From NCBI RefSeq assembly GCF_022347285.1, contig NZ_JAKRND010000005.1, forward strand, positions 1 to 64,000: DNA of 64,000 nt. The letters are read 5' to 3'. The position numbers were made by a program, and so were the translations under genes. Under the pieces are notes generated by a model. That model made no database searches. It was not told where the DNA came from and saw nothing but the letters and a program-made list of their open reading frames with translations. Positions 20,517-28,901 of the stretch are shown here, in pieces. This stretch comes from Corynebacterium sp. ACRPH (GTDB lineage: Bacteria > Actinomycetota > Actinomycetes > Mycobacteriales > Mycobacteriaceae). Positions within the stretch are counted from its first letter, which is position 1, and each line of letters opens with the position of its first letter.

Positions 20517-21918
20517 TGTAAGCGCTTCGCCACGGCGGAGTGGGGCGGATGGTTCCGGTAACCACCAGCCGTTCCGGATCGTGGGTCCCCACGCGGGGAG
20601 CGTCATCGTCGACACGCAGCTCGACAGCGCGGCCGGGGATCAGCAGCCGGGCAAGGCTGAGTTCCTCTCCCGTCTGCTGCTCGGTGATCGCCAGATCCGT
20701 AGCGAATCCCGGCTGGAACTGCCCGGAGATCATGTCTGCGAAAGCGTCATGGATCCCAGGCACGGTCAGCAGCATGTGAATGGAGTCGCGAAGGGCCGTC
20801 CCCTGCTGCGGGTGCATCATCCGCGACTGGAGAACTGTGTTGGATATGACGACAGCCGCTGCGTGCGACCGCATCCGGGACCACTCGGAGAGGCAGCTTT
20901 CCGGCTGCACACCTTTGATGACTGCGGCCAGCCGCCAGCCCAGGGTGAACGCGTCCTGCATACCGGTGTTCAGGCCTTGTCCTCCCAGAGGGTAGTGAAT
21001 ATGCGCAGCGTCACCGACGACCAGGAGTCTCCCGTCGCGCATCGACAGGCGGTACCGTGCGAAGTCGCTGAACCGGGTGAGGTGGGTGATCCCTGACAGG
21101 TTCGCCGGCCCTCCGAGAATGCGCTCCACCAGGTCCACATACTCAGTCGCTTCGGGCACAGACCTGTCCCGGGACGGGCCGTCAAAGTCCATGCCGATGA
21201 CACGTCCCTGCCGCCCGAAGCCGGGGTTGTGCATTGTCCATCCGGTTTCCGTCTGATTCCATCCGGGAGGAACCGAACCATCGTCACTGTAGGCGAGCGC
21301 CGAGATGGCGTTCATCGTCGCGGGGGTCTCGACCGCCGGGAAGTTCCCCGTCCTGGCGACAAGACTGCGCCCTCCATCTGCCCCGATGCAGTACCGTGCC
21401 CGGACCCTTCCGGAGTGAAGTGCCGGGCGTCCGTCTGCGTCGGTGAACTGGACCAGGACTCCGTCGTGGCCGTCGTCGACGGTGACCGACCGCACGACTG
21501 TCCCCCGGCGGATGTCTGCCCCCTGTGACAGTGCCCGCTGCTCAAACGTCGCTTCCAACTGGGCCTGCGGTATCCCCGCCAACGGTGACGGCTCCTGAGC
21601 GGGTGCGCTCAGCGTGAGCCCGGCAGAGCCGGCGAACTGGAACTCCGCACGCCGGACGGTACCGGAGCGCCGTTCAATCTCCTCAGGCGTGACCGATGTG
21701 ACGTATCCACGCCGGGCCAGGTGCGACAGCGACCTGGCGTGGACTGTGCCTGCTCGCGGTCTGCGGTCGACCTCTGTCCGCGGCTCGAACAGCACCACAG
21801 TCAGTCCCTGCAGCGTCAGCTCAGCTGCCACCAGCATGCCGACCGGACCGCCTCCGACGATGGCCACATCCACGATTTCATCCGACTGATCTGGTGTTCC
21901 TGCGCTGGTGTTTTCCAT
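20479..21918 (-). CDS. Class A FAD-dependent aromatic-ring/antibiotic monooxygenase
   Basis: The 479-residue flavoprotein has the N-terminal FAD Rossmann motif VAIVGGGPVGMLVAAELTL, the RARYCIGADGGRSLVARTG block (DG motif) and the GD motif LLVVGDAAHIHYPLGGQGLN. It belongs to the PheA/TetX/Rox-like group that hydroxylates aromatic substrates or antibiotics with NAD(P)H and oxygen. Substrate is unknown. The ATG at 21918 has GAGGAG about ten bases upstream. It is transcribed away from an MFS exporter, and the shared gap holds repeated GTACCTAC elements also found before the ArsR-type gene at 24634. That context suggests modification plus efflux of one compound. Confidence 0.88.
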   Translation of the reverse strand: MENTSAGTPDQSDEIVDVAIVGGGPVGMLVAAELTLQGLTVVLFEPRTEVDRRPRAGTVHARSLSHLARRGYVTSVTPEEIERRSGTVRRAEFQFAGSAGLTLSAPAQEPSPLAGIPQAQLEATFEQRALSQGADIRRGTVVRSVTVDDGHDGVLVQFTDADGRPALHSGRVRARYCIGADGGRSLVARTGNFPAVETPATMNAISALAYSDDGSVPPGWNQTETGWTMHNPGFGRQGRVIGMDFDGPSRDRSVPEATEYVDLVERILGGPANLSGITHLTRFSDFARYRLSMRDGRLLVVGDAAHIHYPLGGQGLNTGMQDAFTLGWRLAAVIKGVQPESCLSEWSRMRSHAAAVVISNTVLQSRMMHPQQGTALRDSIHMLLTVPGIHDAFADMISGQFQPGFATDLAITEQQTGEELSLARLLIPGRAVELRVDDDAPRVGTHDPERLVVTGTIRPTPPWRSAYITPDGYFAETTP

Positions 21919-21959
21919 GTCCCGTGCTCTCCTCACATTGCGAAGTAACTACGATACTG

Positions 21960-21986
21960 GTACCTACTAATATCATCGTACCTACC
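21960..21986. promoter_or_regulatory. Candidate operator: two GTACCTAC elements in the divergent promoter region
   Basis: GTACCTACT at 21960-21968 and GTACCTACC at 21978-21986 are direct repeats 18 bp apart. They overlap a possible plus-strand -10 (TAATAT, 21968-21973) and the likely start of the MFS mRNA. The same element occurs in reverse orientation (GGTAGGTACC) upstream of the ArsR-type regulator. Sites so placed would allow one repressor to control both divergent genes. Confidence 0.55.
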
Positions 21987-22000
21987 GAAAGGACACACCC

Positions 22001-23308
22001 ATGACAGCCACATCGACGCAATCCAAGACAACGGCGGCGGCACCCCCGAGTCGCTGGACGCTCCCGATCATCCTGATAGCCCAGTTCGTCACCCCGATGT
22101 CCATCGCCGGGACAGCCATTGCGCTTCCGAAGATCTCCACCGACCTCGGCACCCAGACCACGGCACTGCAGTGGGTGGTCAACGGCTTCAACGTCGCCTT
22201 CGCCCTCGGTGTCCTCGCGTGGGGAGCACTCAGCGACCGCATCGGCTACCGCCTCACCTTCGTTATCGGCAGCATCCTGTTCGCCGCCACCAGTCTGATC
22301 AGTGCGGCGAGCCCGTCGCTGCTCCTGCTCGATGCCATGCGCATCATCGCCGGAATCGGTGCCGCCGCGATCCTCACCGGTGCGAGTTCGATGCTGTCCA
22401 ACGCCTTCACCGGCTCCGCCCGTGCCCGTGCTTTCGCCCTGTTCGGCACCGTCAACGGGCTCGGTCTCGCGCTCGGACCGACCATCTCCGGTGCCCTGGT
22501 CGCCGGGGTCGGCTGGCGCGGCGTCTTCGCTGTTCACGGCCTTATCCTCGCCGCTGTTGCGCTGAGCTCCCGTGTTCTCCCCGCCGCGGCCCCTGCTGTG
22601 GCACCAAGCACGTCAGACCGCGCCCCGTTGCTGGACCTGTCCCTGCTGCGCAACCGGGAGTTCCTCGCCATGTGCCTGGTACCCGTAGCCGGGTCGATTG
22701 GCTTCGTCACCCTGCTGACCTATCTCCCCTCAGCGTTCAGCGGCATCCGAGATCTCAGCGCAGGTCAGGCAGGTCTGCTCATGCTCGCCATGACCATCCC
22801 CGTGGTCATCGCACCCACTGTCGCCGCCAAGCTCGTCGACACCGTCACCTGGATCAACGTTGGGTCTGTCATCTACACGAGCCTTGCCGTCCTGATCCTC
22901 GGCGACCTGGGACTCATGCTACTCAGCGAGAACCGTTCCCTGGCCTGGATCATCGTTCCGATGATCCTGCTCGGATTCGGCTTCGGCCTCCCCATTGGGC
23001 TTGTGGACGGCCACGCCCTTCAGGTGGTCCCGCCGGAACGCACCGGCACCGCTGCCGGGTTGCTCAACTTCTTCCGGGTCGGCAGTGAGGCCATCTTCGT
23101 CGCAGGCTACGCCCTCCTGTTGTCCACACTGATCGGGCAGAAGCTCACCGGCGACGCCGCGACCGACACCGCAGCCGGCCAACCCGGACACCCCGACGTC
23201 TACACCAGTGCTTTCACCACAACCGTTCTCATTGTCGCTGTTCTGGTGGTCGTGATCGCCATCGCCGTCCTGGCCATCCGCCGCAGCGAACACACCGACA
23301 CCCACTGA
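22001..23308 (+). CDS. MFS drug/metabolite exporter
   Basis: The 435-residue protein has about twelve hydrophobic helices and the major facilitator motif A as GALSDRIGYR between helices 2 and 3. A GLGLALGPTISGALV motif C-type segment in helix 5 marks drug:proton antiporters. It acts in the cytoplasmic membrane and probably expels the substrate or product of the flanking oxygenases. AAAGGAC lies seven bases before the ATG. The P450 gene begins 29 bases after its stop, so the two are probably cotranscribed. Confidence 0.9.
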   Translation: MTATSTQSKTTAAAPPSRWTLPIILIAQFVTPMSIAGTAIALPKISTDLGTQTTALQWVVNGFNVAFALGVLAWGALSDRIGYRLTFVIGSILFAATSLISAASPSLLLLDAMRIIAGIGAAAILTGASSMLSNAFTGSARARAFALFGTVNGLGLALGPTISGALVAGVGWRGVFAVHGLILAAVALSSRVLPAAAPAVAPSTSDRAPLLDLSLLRNREFLAMCLVPVAGSIGFVTLLTYLPSAFSGIRDLSAGQAGLLMLAMTIPVVIAPTVAAKLVDTVTWINVGSVIYTSLAVLILGDLGLMLLSENRSLAWIIVPMILLGFGFGLPIGLVDGHALQVVPPERTGTAAGLLNFFRVGSEAIFVAGYALLLSTLIGQKLTGDAATDTAAGQPGHPDVYTSAFTTTVLIVAVLVVVIAIAVLAIRRSEHTDTH

Positions 23309-23337
23309 ACATCCTGTAGAGATCCATGGAGGAAACC

Positions 23338-24552
23338 ATGACCACCACCACACCACCCACATCCGCACGCTTCGACCTCCGCTCCATCCCCGGCCTGATG
23401 CCGCCCTCGATGGTGACACCGCTCGATGACCTTTCCCCAGGTGGGCTTCCCCAGGTCGTTCTTCCCACGGGGCATACGGCCGTGCACCTGACCGCCTACC
23501 CCGATGTCCAGAAGATTCTGACGGACACCTCGTTCATCCGCAGCGACACCAACGTCGACGATGGCCCCAGCTTCCTGCCGACGGTCATGCCCGAGGAGAT
23601 GCTCCTCAATCTCGATCATCCGCACCACGGAAGGCTGAAACGCTTCGTCGCCGCAGCCTACAGCGCCAACACGATGGCGGCTTTCGCCCCGACGGTCCGT
23701 CGCATCGTCTCCGACGCCGCCGATGCGCTGACACCCGCGTCCAGCTTCGACCTGATGACCGACCTGCTCGAACCCCTGACGATCAACGTCAACGCCACCT
23801 ATCTGGGCGTCCCCGACGACGACATTCCCTGATTTCGGCACTTGTCGCGGCAGATGCAACTCGCGCATGACACCGACATCCCGCAGCTGCTGGAGGACTT
23901 CTGGGAGCTGTATCACTACCTGGAAGACCTCATCGCCGGCAGACGCCCCCTCAACGACGGACTCATCAAGAACCTGCTCGCCGTCCGCGAGGAAGCAACC
24001 CCGCCGGTCACCGACGGTGAGTACGCAGCTCTGCTTCTCGGATCGCTGGTCGGCGGCGACCAGAATGTGCTGTCGGAACTCTCAAAGATCGTCTTCGTGG
24101 CCCTGTCACACCACGAGCTCTGGGAGCTGATGTCCACGAACCCCGACAGCATCCCAGTGGTCACCGAAGAACTCCTGCGCCTACTCCCACTCGGCAGGAT
24201 CTCCACGTTCCCGCGGATCGCATCGCGCGATGTGGCGGTCTCCGGGGGAACAGTGCGCGAGGGGGAGACGGTCTACGCAGACGCTCACGCTGCCAACCGG
24301 GATCCGCAGGTCTACCCCGAACCCTGGATCGTGGACACCGCACGCACATCCAAGCGGCATCTCCAGTTCGGCTACGGTATGCACCACTGCATGGGCGCGG
24401 CGATGGCCCGCATGGAGATCCACGAGACCCTGGTGGTGTTGACCGCCGCGCTCCCTGACCTCACCCTGGCGTCCCCGGTGGACGCCGTGCAGTAGGACAC
24501 GGGCGTACTCGTCCACCGCCCGCTGAATCTCCCGGTGACGGTCGGGAAGTAG
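23338..24552 (+). pseudogene. Cytochrome P450 gene interrupted by two in-frame stops
   Basis: One uninterrupted reading frame of 404 codons reads as a bacterial class I P450 with two internal stops. Seen in order: an HPHHGRLKRFVAAAY block (helix C), GSLVGGDQN (I helix, no conserved Thr), EELLR (ExxR) and the heme loop FGYGMHHCMG. TGA at 23830-23832 falls between DDDIP and FRHLSRQ. TAG at 24493-24495 falls between DAVQ and DTGVLVHRPLNLPVT, which is the normal P450 end. Both sites fit TGG (Trp) changed by one G-to-A step. GGAGGA at 23328-23333 sets the start at 23338. A full-length enzyme is not made unless stops are read through. Confidence 0.85.
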
Positions 24553-24568
24553 GCACGGGCATGCCTAC
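24549..24568. repeat. Inverted repeat at the P450 3' end, upstream of the ArsR-type gene
   Basis: GTAGGCA and TGCCTAC separated by six bases, overlapping the terminal P450 stop codon. It may be an operator half related to the GTAGGTAC element 15 bases further on, or a weak terminator; it has no T run. Confidence 0.4.
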
Positions 24569-24582
24569 ATGACACCACCCAG

Positions 24583-24592
24583 GGTAGGTACC
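24583..24592. promoter_or_regulatory. Candidate operator GGTAGGTACC before the ArsR-type regulator
   Basis: The complement, GGTACCTACC, matches the two elements at 21960-21986. It lies 41 bases upstream of the regulator's ATG, in promoter position, as expected for autoregulation. Confidence 0.5.
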
Positions 24593-24633
24593 ATAGAAGT
24601 AGTCAATGCCCCCGAGCCCCAAGGAATTGCGCA

Positions 24634-25005
24634 ATGCCTGATCAGGATGGACACCCGAGTGTCGAAGAGTTTGACCTGTCGAAGATCCTCCATGCACTGT
24701 CCGACGAAAACCGACGGCATGTCATCGTCAATCTGGCATCACAACCGGAGGGCACAGAGCAGTTCTGCAGCGTGTTCGGGACCCCCTGGGCCCCATCGAC
24801 CCGGACGCACCACTTCCGGGTACTGCGCAATGCCGGCCTCGTGTGGCAGCGAGACGTCGGCAACGGCCGCATGACCCGACTGCGCCGTGATGACCTGGAG
24901 AAAGCATTCCCCGGCCTGCTGGACCAGATCATCGCTGCAGATAAGGTTTCCAGCAGCGGTGCTCAGACCGAGGACCGGGACGAAACCCTCGCCGGCGGTG
25001 CGTGA
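24634..25005 (+). CDS. ArsR-family winged-helix transcriptional regulator
   Basis: The 123-residue protein has a single winged helix: DLSKILHALSDENRRHVIVN (helices 1-2), STRTHHFRVLRNAGLV (recognition helix) and WQRDVGNGRMTRLRRDDLE (wing). There is no Cys pair of the metal sensors, so it probably senses an organic ligand or acts constitutively. AAGGA precedes the ATG by eight bases. With the P450, MFS and monooxygenase genes nearby and the shared GTACCTAC elements, it is the likely local repressor; that is inference. Confidence 0.82.
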   Translation: MPDQDGHPSVEEFDLSKILHALSDENRRHVIVNLASQPEGTEQFCSVFGTPWAPSTRTHHFRVLRNAGLVWQRDVGNGRMTRLRRDDLEKAFPGLLDQIIAADKVSSSGAQTEDRDETLAGGA

Positions 25006-25080
25006 CCCGGTCCTCCAGCCGCAGAAGGGAGGTCGTCACCATCCCCGCCCGGGACCGCACGGCCGTCGAGACCTCACACT

Positions 25081-25098
25081 CCCGGTACTTCAACCGGG
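25081..25098. repeat. Small hairpin after the regulator gene
   Basis: CCCGGT and ACCGGG with a six-base loop, 76 bases after the ArsR-type stop. It could be a weak terminator without T run. Confidence 0.3.
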
Positions 25099-25110
25099 CA
25101 GCTTCTCCGC

Positions 25111-25384
25111 CTACCCCACGCCCAGCAGCCGCAGTACCCCGAGGATCAGGTTGCGGTGCCCGGGATCGCTGAATGCGTCCGGATCACCTGTGGTCGGCGA
25201 CCCACCCCGAATGAACCCGTCACGTCCCTTGTCCGCGAAACTGCTCATCGACCGTTCCCGCTGCGTTTTCCCGGACGGCGGCCCGAACAGGTACTCCATG
25301 CCCGTCGAGATCACCTCCGTGTCCCCCGAGGGGTACGTGCGTGAGGTGTACGGATTGCAGAACCCATCGGTCACCAGCTCCGCC
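25111..25384 (-). pseudogene. C-terminal remnant of an unidentified gene, fused to the thrB 3' flank
   Basis: The minus frame reads FCNPYTSRTYPSGDTEV, then ISTGMEYLFGPPSGKTQRER and a final HRNLILGVLRLLGVG with TAG at 25113-25111. It looks like the genuine end of a protein. The frame runs without interruption out of the thrB end (first ATG inside thrB at 25398), so the real N-terminus has been lost at the junction. Tentatively it resembles the ends of phage head or minor capsid proteins; I cannot confirm this. It marks the right edge of the foreign island. Confidence 0.45.
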
Positions 25385-26311
25385 TTACCCGGTGACATCC
25401 ACCTCGACCGGACCGGCGATGTCCAGCTCCAGGACCTTCATCCCGCGGCCGCGAGCCTCTTCCACCAGTGCATTGTCCACCGGCTCGGTGCTGAGCACCA
25501 GGATCGTCGGACCCGCGCCCGAAAGGAACGCCGGGTAGCCCAGGTTGCGCAGACGGTTCACCCACTCGGCGGTCACCGGCAGCACCTCGGCTCGGTAGGT
25601 CTGGTGCATGCGGTCACGAGTGCCCTCCCACAGCAGCTCCGGATCGTCGCGCAGCGCGACGGTCATTACTGCCGTGCGGGAGACGTTAAAGCGGGCGTCC
25701 ACGTGGCTAATGTCGGACGGCAGCACGCGGCGGATCGCCTCCGTCGAGGCGTGAAAGTCCGGGATAAACGCGGTGGCCTTAATGTCCGGGTGCACGTCGA
25801 TACGACGGGCGTGATAGGCCGGTGCGGACACTCCGTCGATGGGGGTGTTCGTCCACGAGACCACGCCCGCGCCCAGCACGGATGCGCCCGCGTTATCGGG
25901 GTGCCCCTCAAAGGTGGAGGCAATCTGCACCTGCGCCTGGTCGTCCAGCGTGAACCCCGCCAGGCCATTGCCTGCTGCCACGCCTGCCGTCGCCGCAGCC
26001 GCCGAAGACCCCAGGCCACGGGACTGCGGGATGGAGTTCGTGCAGCTGACACGCAACCCCGGAACCGTCACGTCGGCTTCCTTCAGCGTTGCCCGCAGGG
26101 CACGCACCACCAGATGGCGCTCGTCCAGCGGAACTTCGCCCTCGCCTTCACCGGTGACCTCGACCTCCAATCCGGACTCGATGACCTCGGCAGTCACATA
26201 GTCGTACAGACCAAGCGCCAGGCCGAGGGTATCGAAGCCAGGCCCCAGGTTCGCGGTCGAAGCGGGAACCTTGACGGTGGCCTTGCGGCCAACGGGGATC
26301 TCGACGCCCAT
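25385..26311 (-). CDS. thrB: Homoserine kinase
   Basis: The 308-residue GHMP kinase phosphorylates homoserine on the way to threonine. Visible are [19 protein letters not shown] (substrate region), [20 protein letters not shown] (ATP-binding GLGSSAA loop) and [13 protein letters not shown] near the C-terminus. Its ATG overlaps the thrC stop as TAATG, so hom, thrC and thrB work as one unit. The coding end is intact, but the sequence just beyond it is foreign and no terminator is visible. Confidence 0.95.
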   Translation of the reverse strand: MGVEIPVGRKATVKVPASTANLGPGFDTLGLALGLYDYVTAEVIESGLEVEVTGEGEGEVPLDERHLVVRALRATLKEADVTVPGLRVSCTNSIPQSRGLGSSAAAATAGVAAGNGLAGFTLDDQAQVQIASTFEGHPDNAGASVLGAGVVSWTNTPIDGVSAPAYHARRIDVHPDIKATAFIPDFHASTEAIRRVLPSDISHVDARFNVSRTAVMTVALRDDPELLWEGTRDRMHQTYRAEVLPVTAEWVNRLRNLGYPAFLSGAGPTILVLSTEPVDNALVEEARGRGMKVLELDIAGPVEVDVTG

Positions 26312-27384
26312 TACTTCAACCCCAGCTTGTCTGCAACGGCGTGCGGATCCACGTCGGTGACGGTGGGCTCCGGCATCTGGGACAGGGCGGTCGTCGGATC
26401 CTTCAGGCCGTGGCCGGTGACGGTACACACAATGCGCTGTCCGGCGGTCAGCTCGCCGTTGGCGTGAGCGTCCAGCAGACCTGCAACGGAAGACGCAGAG
26501 GCCGGCTCGACGAAGATGCCCTCGCGGCCAGCGATGGTGCGGTAGGCCTCCAGGATCTGCTCGTCGGTCTGGGCGCGGAAGTCGCCACCCGACTCTTCCT
26601 TGGCGGCAACGGCCTGCTGCCAAGAGGCCGGGTTACCGATACGGATCGCGGTGGCGATCGTCTCCGGCTCCAGCACGGGCTCGCCCTTGACCAGCGGGGC
26701 AGCTCCGGCGGCCTGCACGCCCTTCATCACGGGGCGTTGGGTGGAAACGCCGTCCTCCGCGTACTCGGAGTAGCCCTTCCAATACGCCGTGATGTTGCCC
26801 GCGTTGCCGACTGGCAGGAAGTGAACATCGGGGGCGTCACCAAGGCAATCCACAATCTCGAACGCGGCGGTCTTCTGGCCCTCGATGCGCATCGGGTTCA
26901 CGGAGTTGACCAGTGCGATCTCTGGGAACTCGGTGGTGGTCTTGCGGACCAGCTCGAGGCAGTCGTCGAAGTTGCCGCGGACCTGGATGATCTGCGCGCC
27001 GTGCATTACTGCCTGCGCGAGCTTGCCCTGGGCGATCTTGCCTTCTGGGATCAGCACGGCGGACTTCAGACCGGCGCGGGCGGCGTAGGCCGCTGCGGAG
27101 GCCGAGGTGTTGCCGGTCGAGGCGCACATCAGGACCTTCTGGCCCTTGTGGAAGGCGTCGGTGACGGCAACGGTCATGCCGCGATCCTTGAAGGAACCAG
27201 TGGGGTTGGCGCCTTCGATCTTGAGGTAAACATCGCAGCCGGTGAGCTCCGACAGGTAATTCGCACGCAGTAGCGGGGTGCCGCCCTCGTTGAGGGTCAC
27301 CGGCTCCCAGTCCTTCGCGAACGACATCCGATCGCGGTACATGTTGATCAGGCCGGTCCAGTGGTTCAGAACCTTGTTCGTCAT
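26311..27384 (-). CDS. thrC: Threonine synthase
   Basis: The 357-residue PLP enzyme converts O-phosphohomoserine to threonine. [17 protein letters not shown] carries the Lys that binds [21 protein letters not shown] the phosphate site, and [15 protein letters not shown] the glycine loop. It is the short bacterial type. It lies between hom (56 bases upstream) and thrB (overlapping), unlike C. glutamicum, where thrC is elsewhere; the mycobacterial order is hom-thrC-thrB. Confidence 0.96.
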   Translation of the reverse strand: MTNKVLNHWTGLINMYRDRMSFAKDWEPVTLNEGGTPLLRANYLSELTGCDVYLKIEGANPTGSFKDRGMTVAVTDAFHKGQKVLMCASTGNTSASAAAYAARAGLKSAVLIPEGKIAQGKLAQAVMHGAQIIQVRGNFDDCLELVRKTTTEFPEIALVNSVNPMRIEGQKTAAFEIVDCLGDAPDVHFLPVGNAGNITAYWKGYSEYAEDGVSTQRPVMKGVQAAGAAPLVKGEPVLEPETIATAIRIGNPASWQQAVAAKEESGGDFRAQTDEQILEAYRTIAGREGIFVEPASASSVAGLLDAHANGELTAGQRIVCTVTGHGLKDPTTALSQMPEPTVTDVDPHAVADKLGLK

Positions 27385-27440
27385 AGCTTCCCTGTCGTTT
27401 CTTCCCAGTTGTCGGTCTTAGCTTAAAGCGCTCTTAGATT

Positions 27441-28766
27441 TTAGCCTTCCATGCGGATGACGGAGTCAATTGCCTTGACTGCGTCGAGCTCCTTCAGCTT
27501 CGCGACGGTCTCTTCCAGGTTCTTTTCCTTCGCACTGTGGGTGATGACGACCAGGCGCGCGCCGTCGTTCAACCCTTCTTGACGCACGGTCTTCAGCGAC
27601 ACGCCCTGCTCAGAGAACACGGAGGCCACCTCGGCCAGCACGCCCAGGCGGTCATCCACCTGCATATCCACGTGGTAGCGGGTACAAACATCACCAAAGT
27701 TGGCAATCGGCAGGGAGGCATAGGTGGACTCCCCTGGGCCACGGCCACCGAGCACGATGTTGCGGGACACAGCCACGACGTCGCCCAGGACGGCGGAAGC
27801 GGTCGGGCCGCCACCGGCACCGTTGCCGTAGAACATCAGACGACCGGCAGACTCCGCCTCGACGAAGACTGCGTTGTAGGACTCAGACACGCTGGACAGT
27901 GGGTGGCTGCTGGGGATCAGCGCCGGGTACACGCTTGCAGACACGGATTCCTTACCTTCCTCATCCACCAGGCGCTCACAGATAGCCAACAGCTTGATGG
28001 TGGAGTTTGCAGCCTTTGCCGCTTCGATGTCAGCGACGGTGATGTCGCGGATGCCTTCGGTGTGCACGTCCTCACCGGACACACGGGTGTGGAACGCCAG
28101 GGAGGCCAGGATGGCGGCCTTGCTGGCGGCGTCGAAGCCGTCGACGTCGGCGGACGGGTCGGCTTCCGCGTAACCCAGCTCGGTGGCTTCTGCCAGCATC
28201 TCGTCGTAGCTGGCACCCCGGGTGTACATTGCGTCGAGGATGAAGTTGGTCGTGCCGTTGACGATGCCCATCACTTGGTTGACTTTGTCGCCGGCCAGGG
28301 AGCGACGCAACGGACCCACCACCGGGATGGCGGCGGCAACAGCGGCTTCGAAAAACAGGTCCACTCCGGACTCGTCGGCAGCGGCGGCCAGCTCGTCCGC
28401 GTGAGCGGCGATAAGAGCCTTGTTGGCGGTAACCACGGACTTGCCAGCGCGCAGTGCGGCCAGCACTACCTCGCGCGGGTACTCAATGCCACCGATGACC
28501 TCGATGACCAGGTCGATGTCGTCACGGGAAACCAGGGACAACGCATCGTCGGTCAGCTTCTCCTGGTCTACCCCCGGGCGGGGCTTGGACAGGTCGCTGA
28601 CGGCGATGCCCCGGACCTCCAGAGGGCCACCGATGCGGGCTGCGAACTCATCGCTGCGCTCCTCCAGCAGCCGCAGCACTTCTGCGCCAACGGTACCCAT
28701 GCCCAGCAGAGCCACACCTACGGTCTGGCCGATTCCCTTGCCTGGCTTAAACTTCTGCTCGGTCAT
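27441..28766 (-). CDS. hom: Homoserine dehydrogenase
   Basis: The 441-residue protein has the NAD(P)-binding start VGVALLGMGTVGAEVLRLL, the catalytic core with GIVNGTTNFILDAM and ADPSADVDGFDAASK, and a C-terminal ACT domain from about residue 355 (DDRLGVLAEVASVFSEQGVS), which usually gives threonine feedback inhibition. It reduces aspartate semialdehyde to homoserine. The ribosome binding site is duplicated in tandem just before the ATG. thrC and thrB follow. Confidence 0.96.
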   Translation of the reverse strand: MTEQKFKPGKGIGQTVGVALLGMGTVGAEVLRLLEERSDEFAARIGGPLEVRGIAVSDLSKPRPGVDQEKLTDDALSLVSRDDIDLVIEVIGGIEYPREVVLAALRAGKSVVTANKALIAAHADELAAAADESGVDLFFEAAVAAAIPVVGPLRRSLAGDKVNQVMGIVNGTTNFILDAMYTRGASYDEMLAEATELGYAEADPSADVDGFDAASKAAILASLAFHTRVSGEDVHTEGIRDITVADIEAAKAANSTIKLLAICERLVDEEGKESVSASVYPALIPSSHPLSSVSESYNAVFVEAESAGRLMFYGNGAGGGPTASAVLGDVVAVSRNIVLGGRGPGESTYASLPIANFGDVCTRYHVDMQVDDRLGVLAEVASVFSEQGVSLKTVRQEGLNDGARLVVITHSAKEKNLEETVAKLKELDAVKAIDSVIRMEG

Positions 28767-28788
28767 GTCGCTCCTTTGTCGCTCCTTT
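28767..28788 (-). promoter_or_regulatory. Tandemly duplicated Shine-Dalgarno before hom
   Basis: On the minus strand the 11-mer AAAGGAGCGAC occurs twice back to back (28788-28778 and 28777-28767), directly followed by the hom ATG. Both copies contain the strong AAAGGAG; only the proximal one has a normal spacing of about four bases. Confidence 0.75.
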
Positions 28789-28901
28789 GTAAGGTCTCAA
28801 TGAGAGGAAAGTTGGTAATTTTTTCTTAGGTTATCGCACCAATCTACCGTGCGACTAGACAAAGCTGTCCATTACCCCTGTTTTGCCCTGTATCCAGGAA
28901 G

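Noticed and set aside
23830..24495. Recoding of the two P450 stops (selenocysteine, pyrrolysine or Trp)
   Set aside because: Two different stops, no stem-loop seen after them, and RF1, which reads UAG, is encoded in this same window. Ordinary inactivation is simpler.
24887..26467. 526-codon plus-strand frame across the ArsR-type gene end and thrB
   Set aside because: Crosses the island junction and lies opposite thrB; composition is not protein-like.
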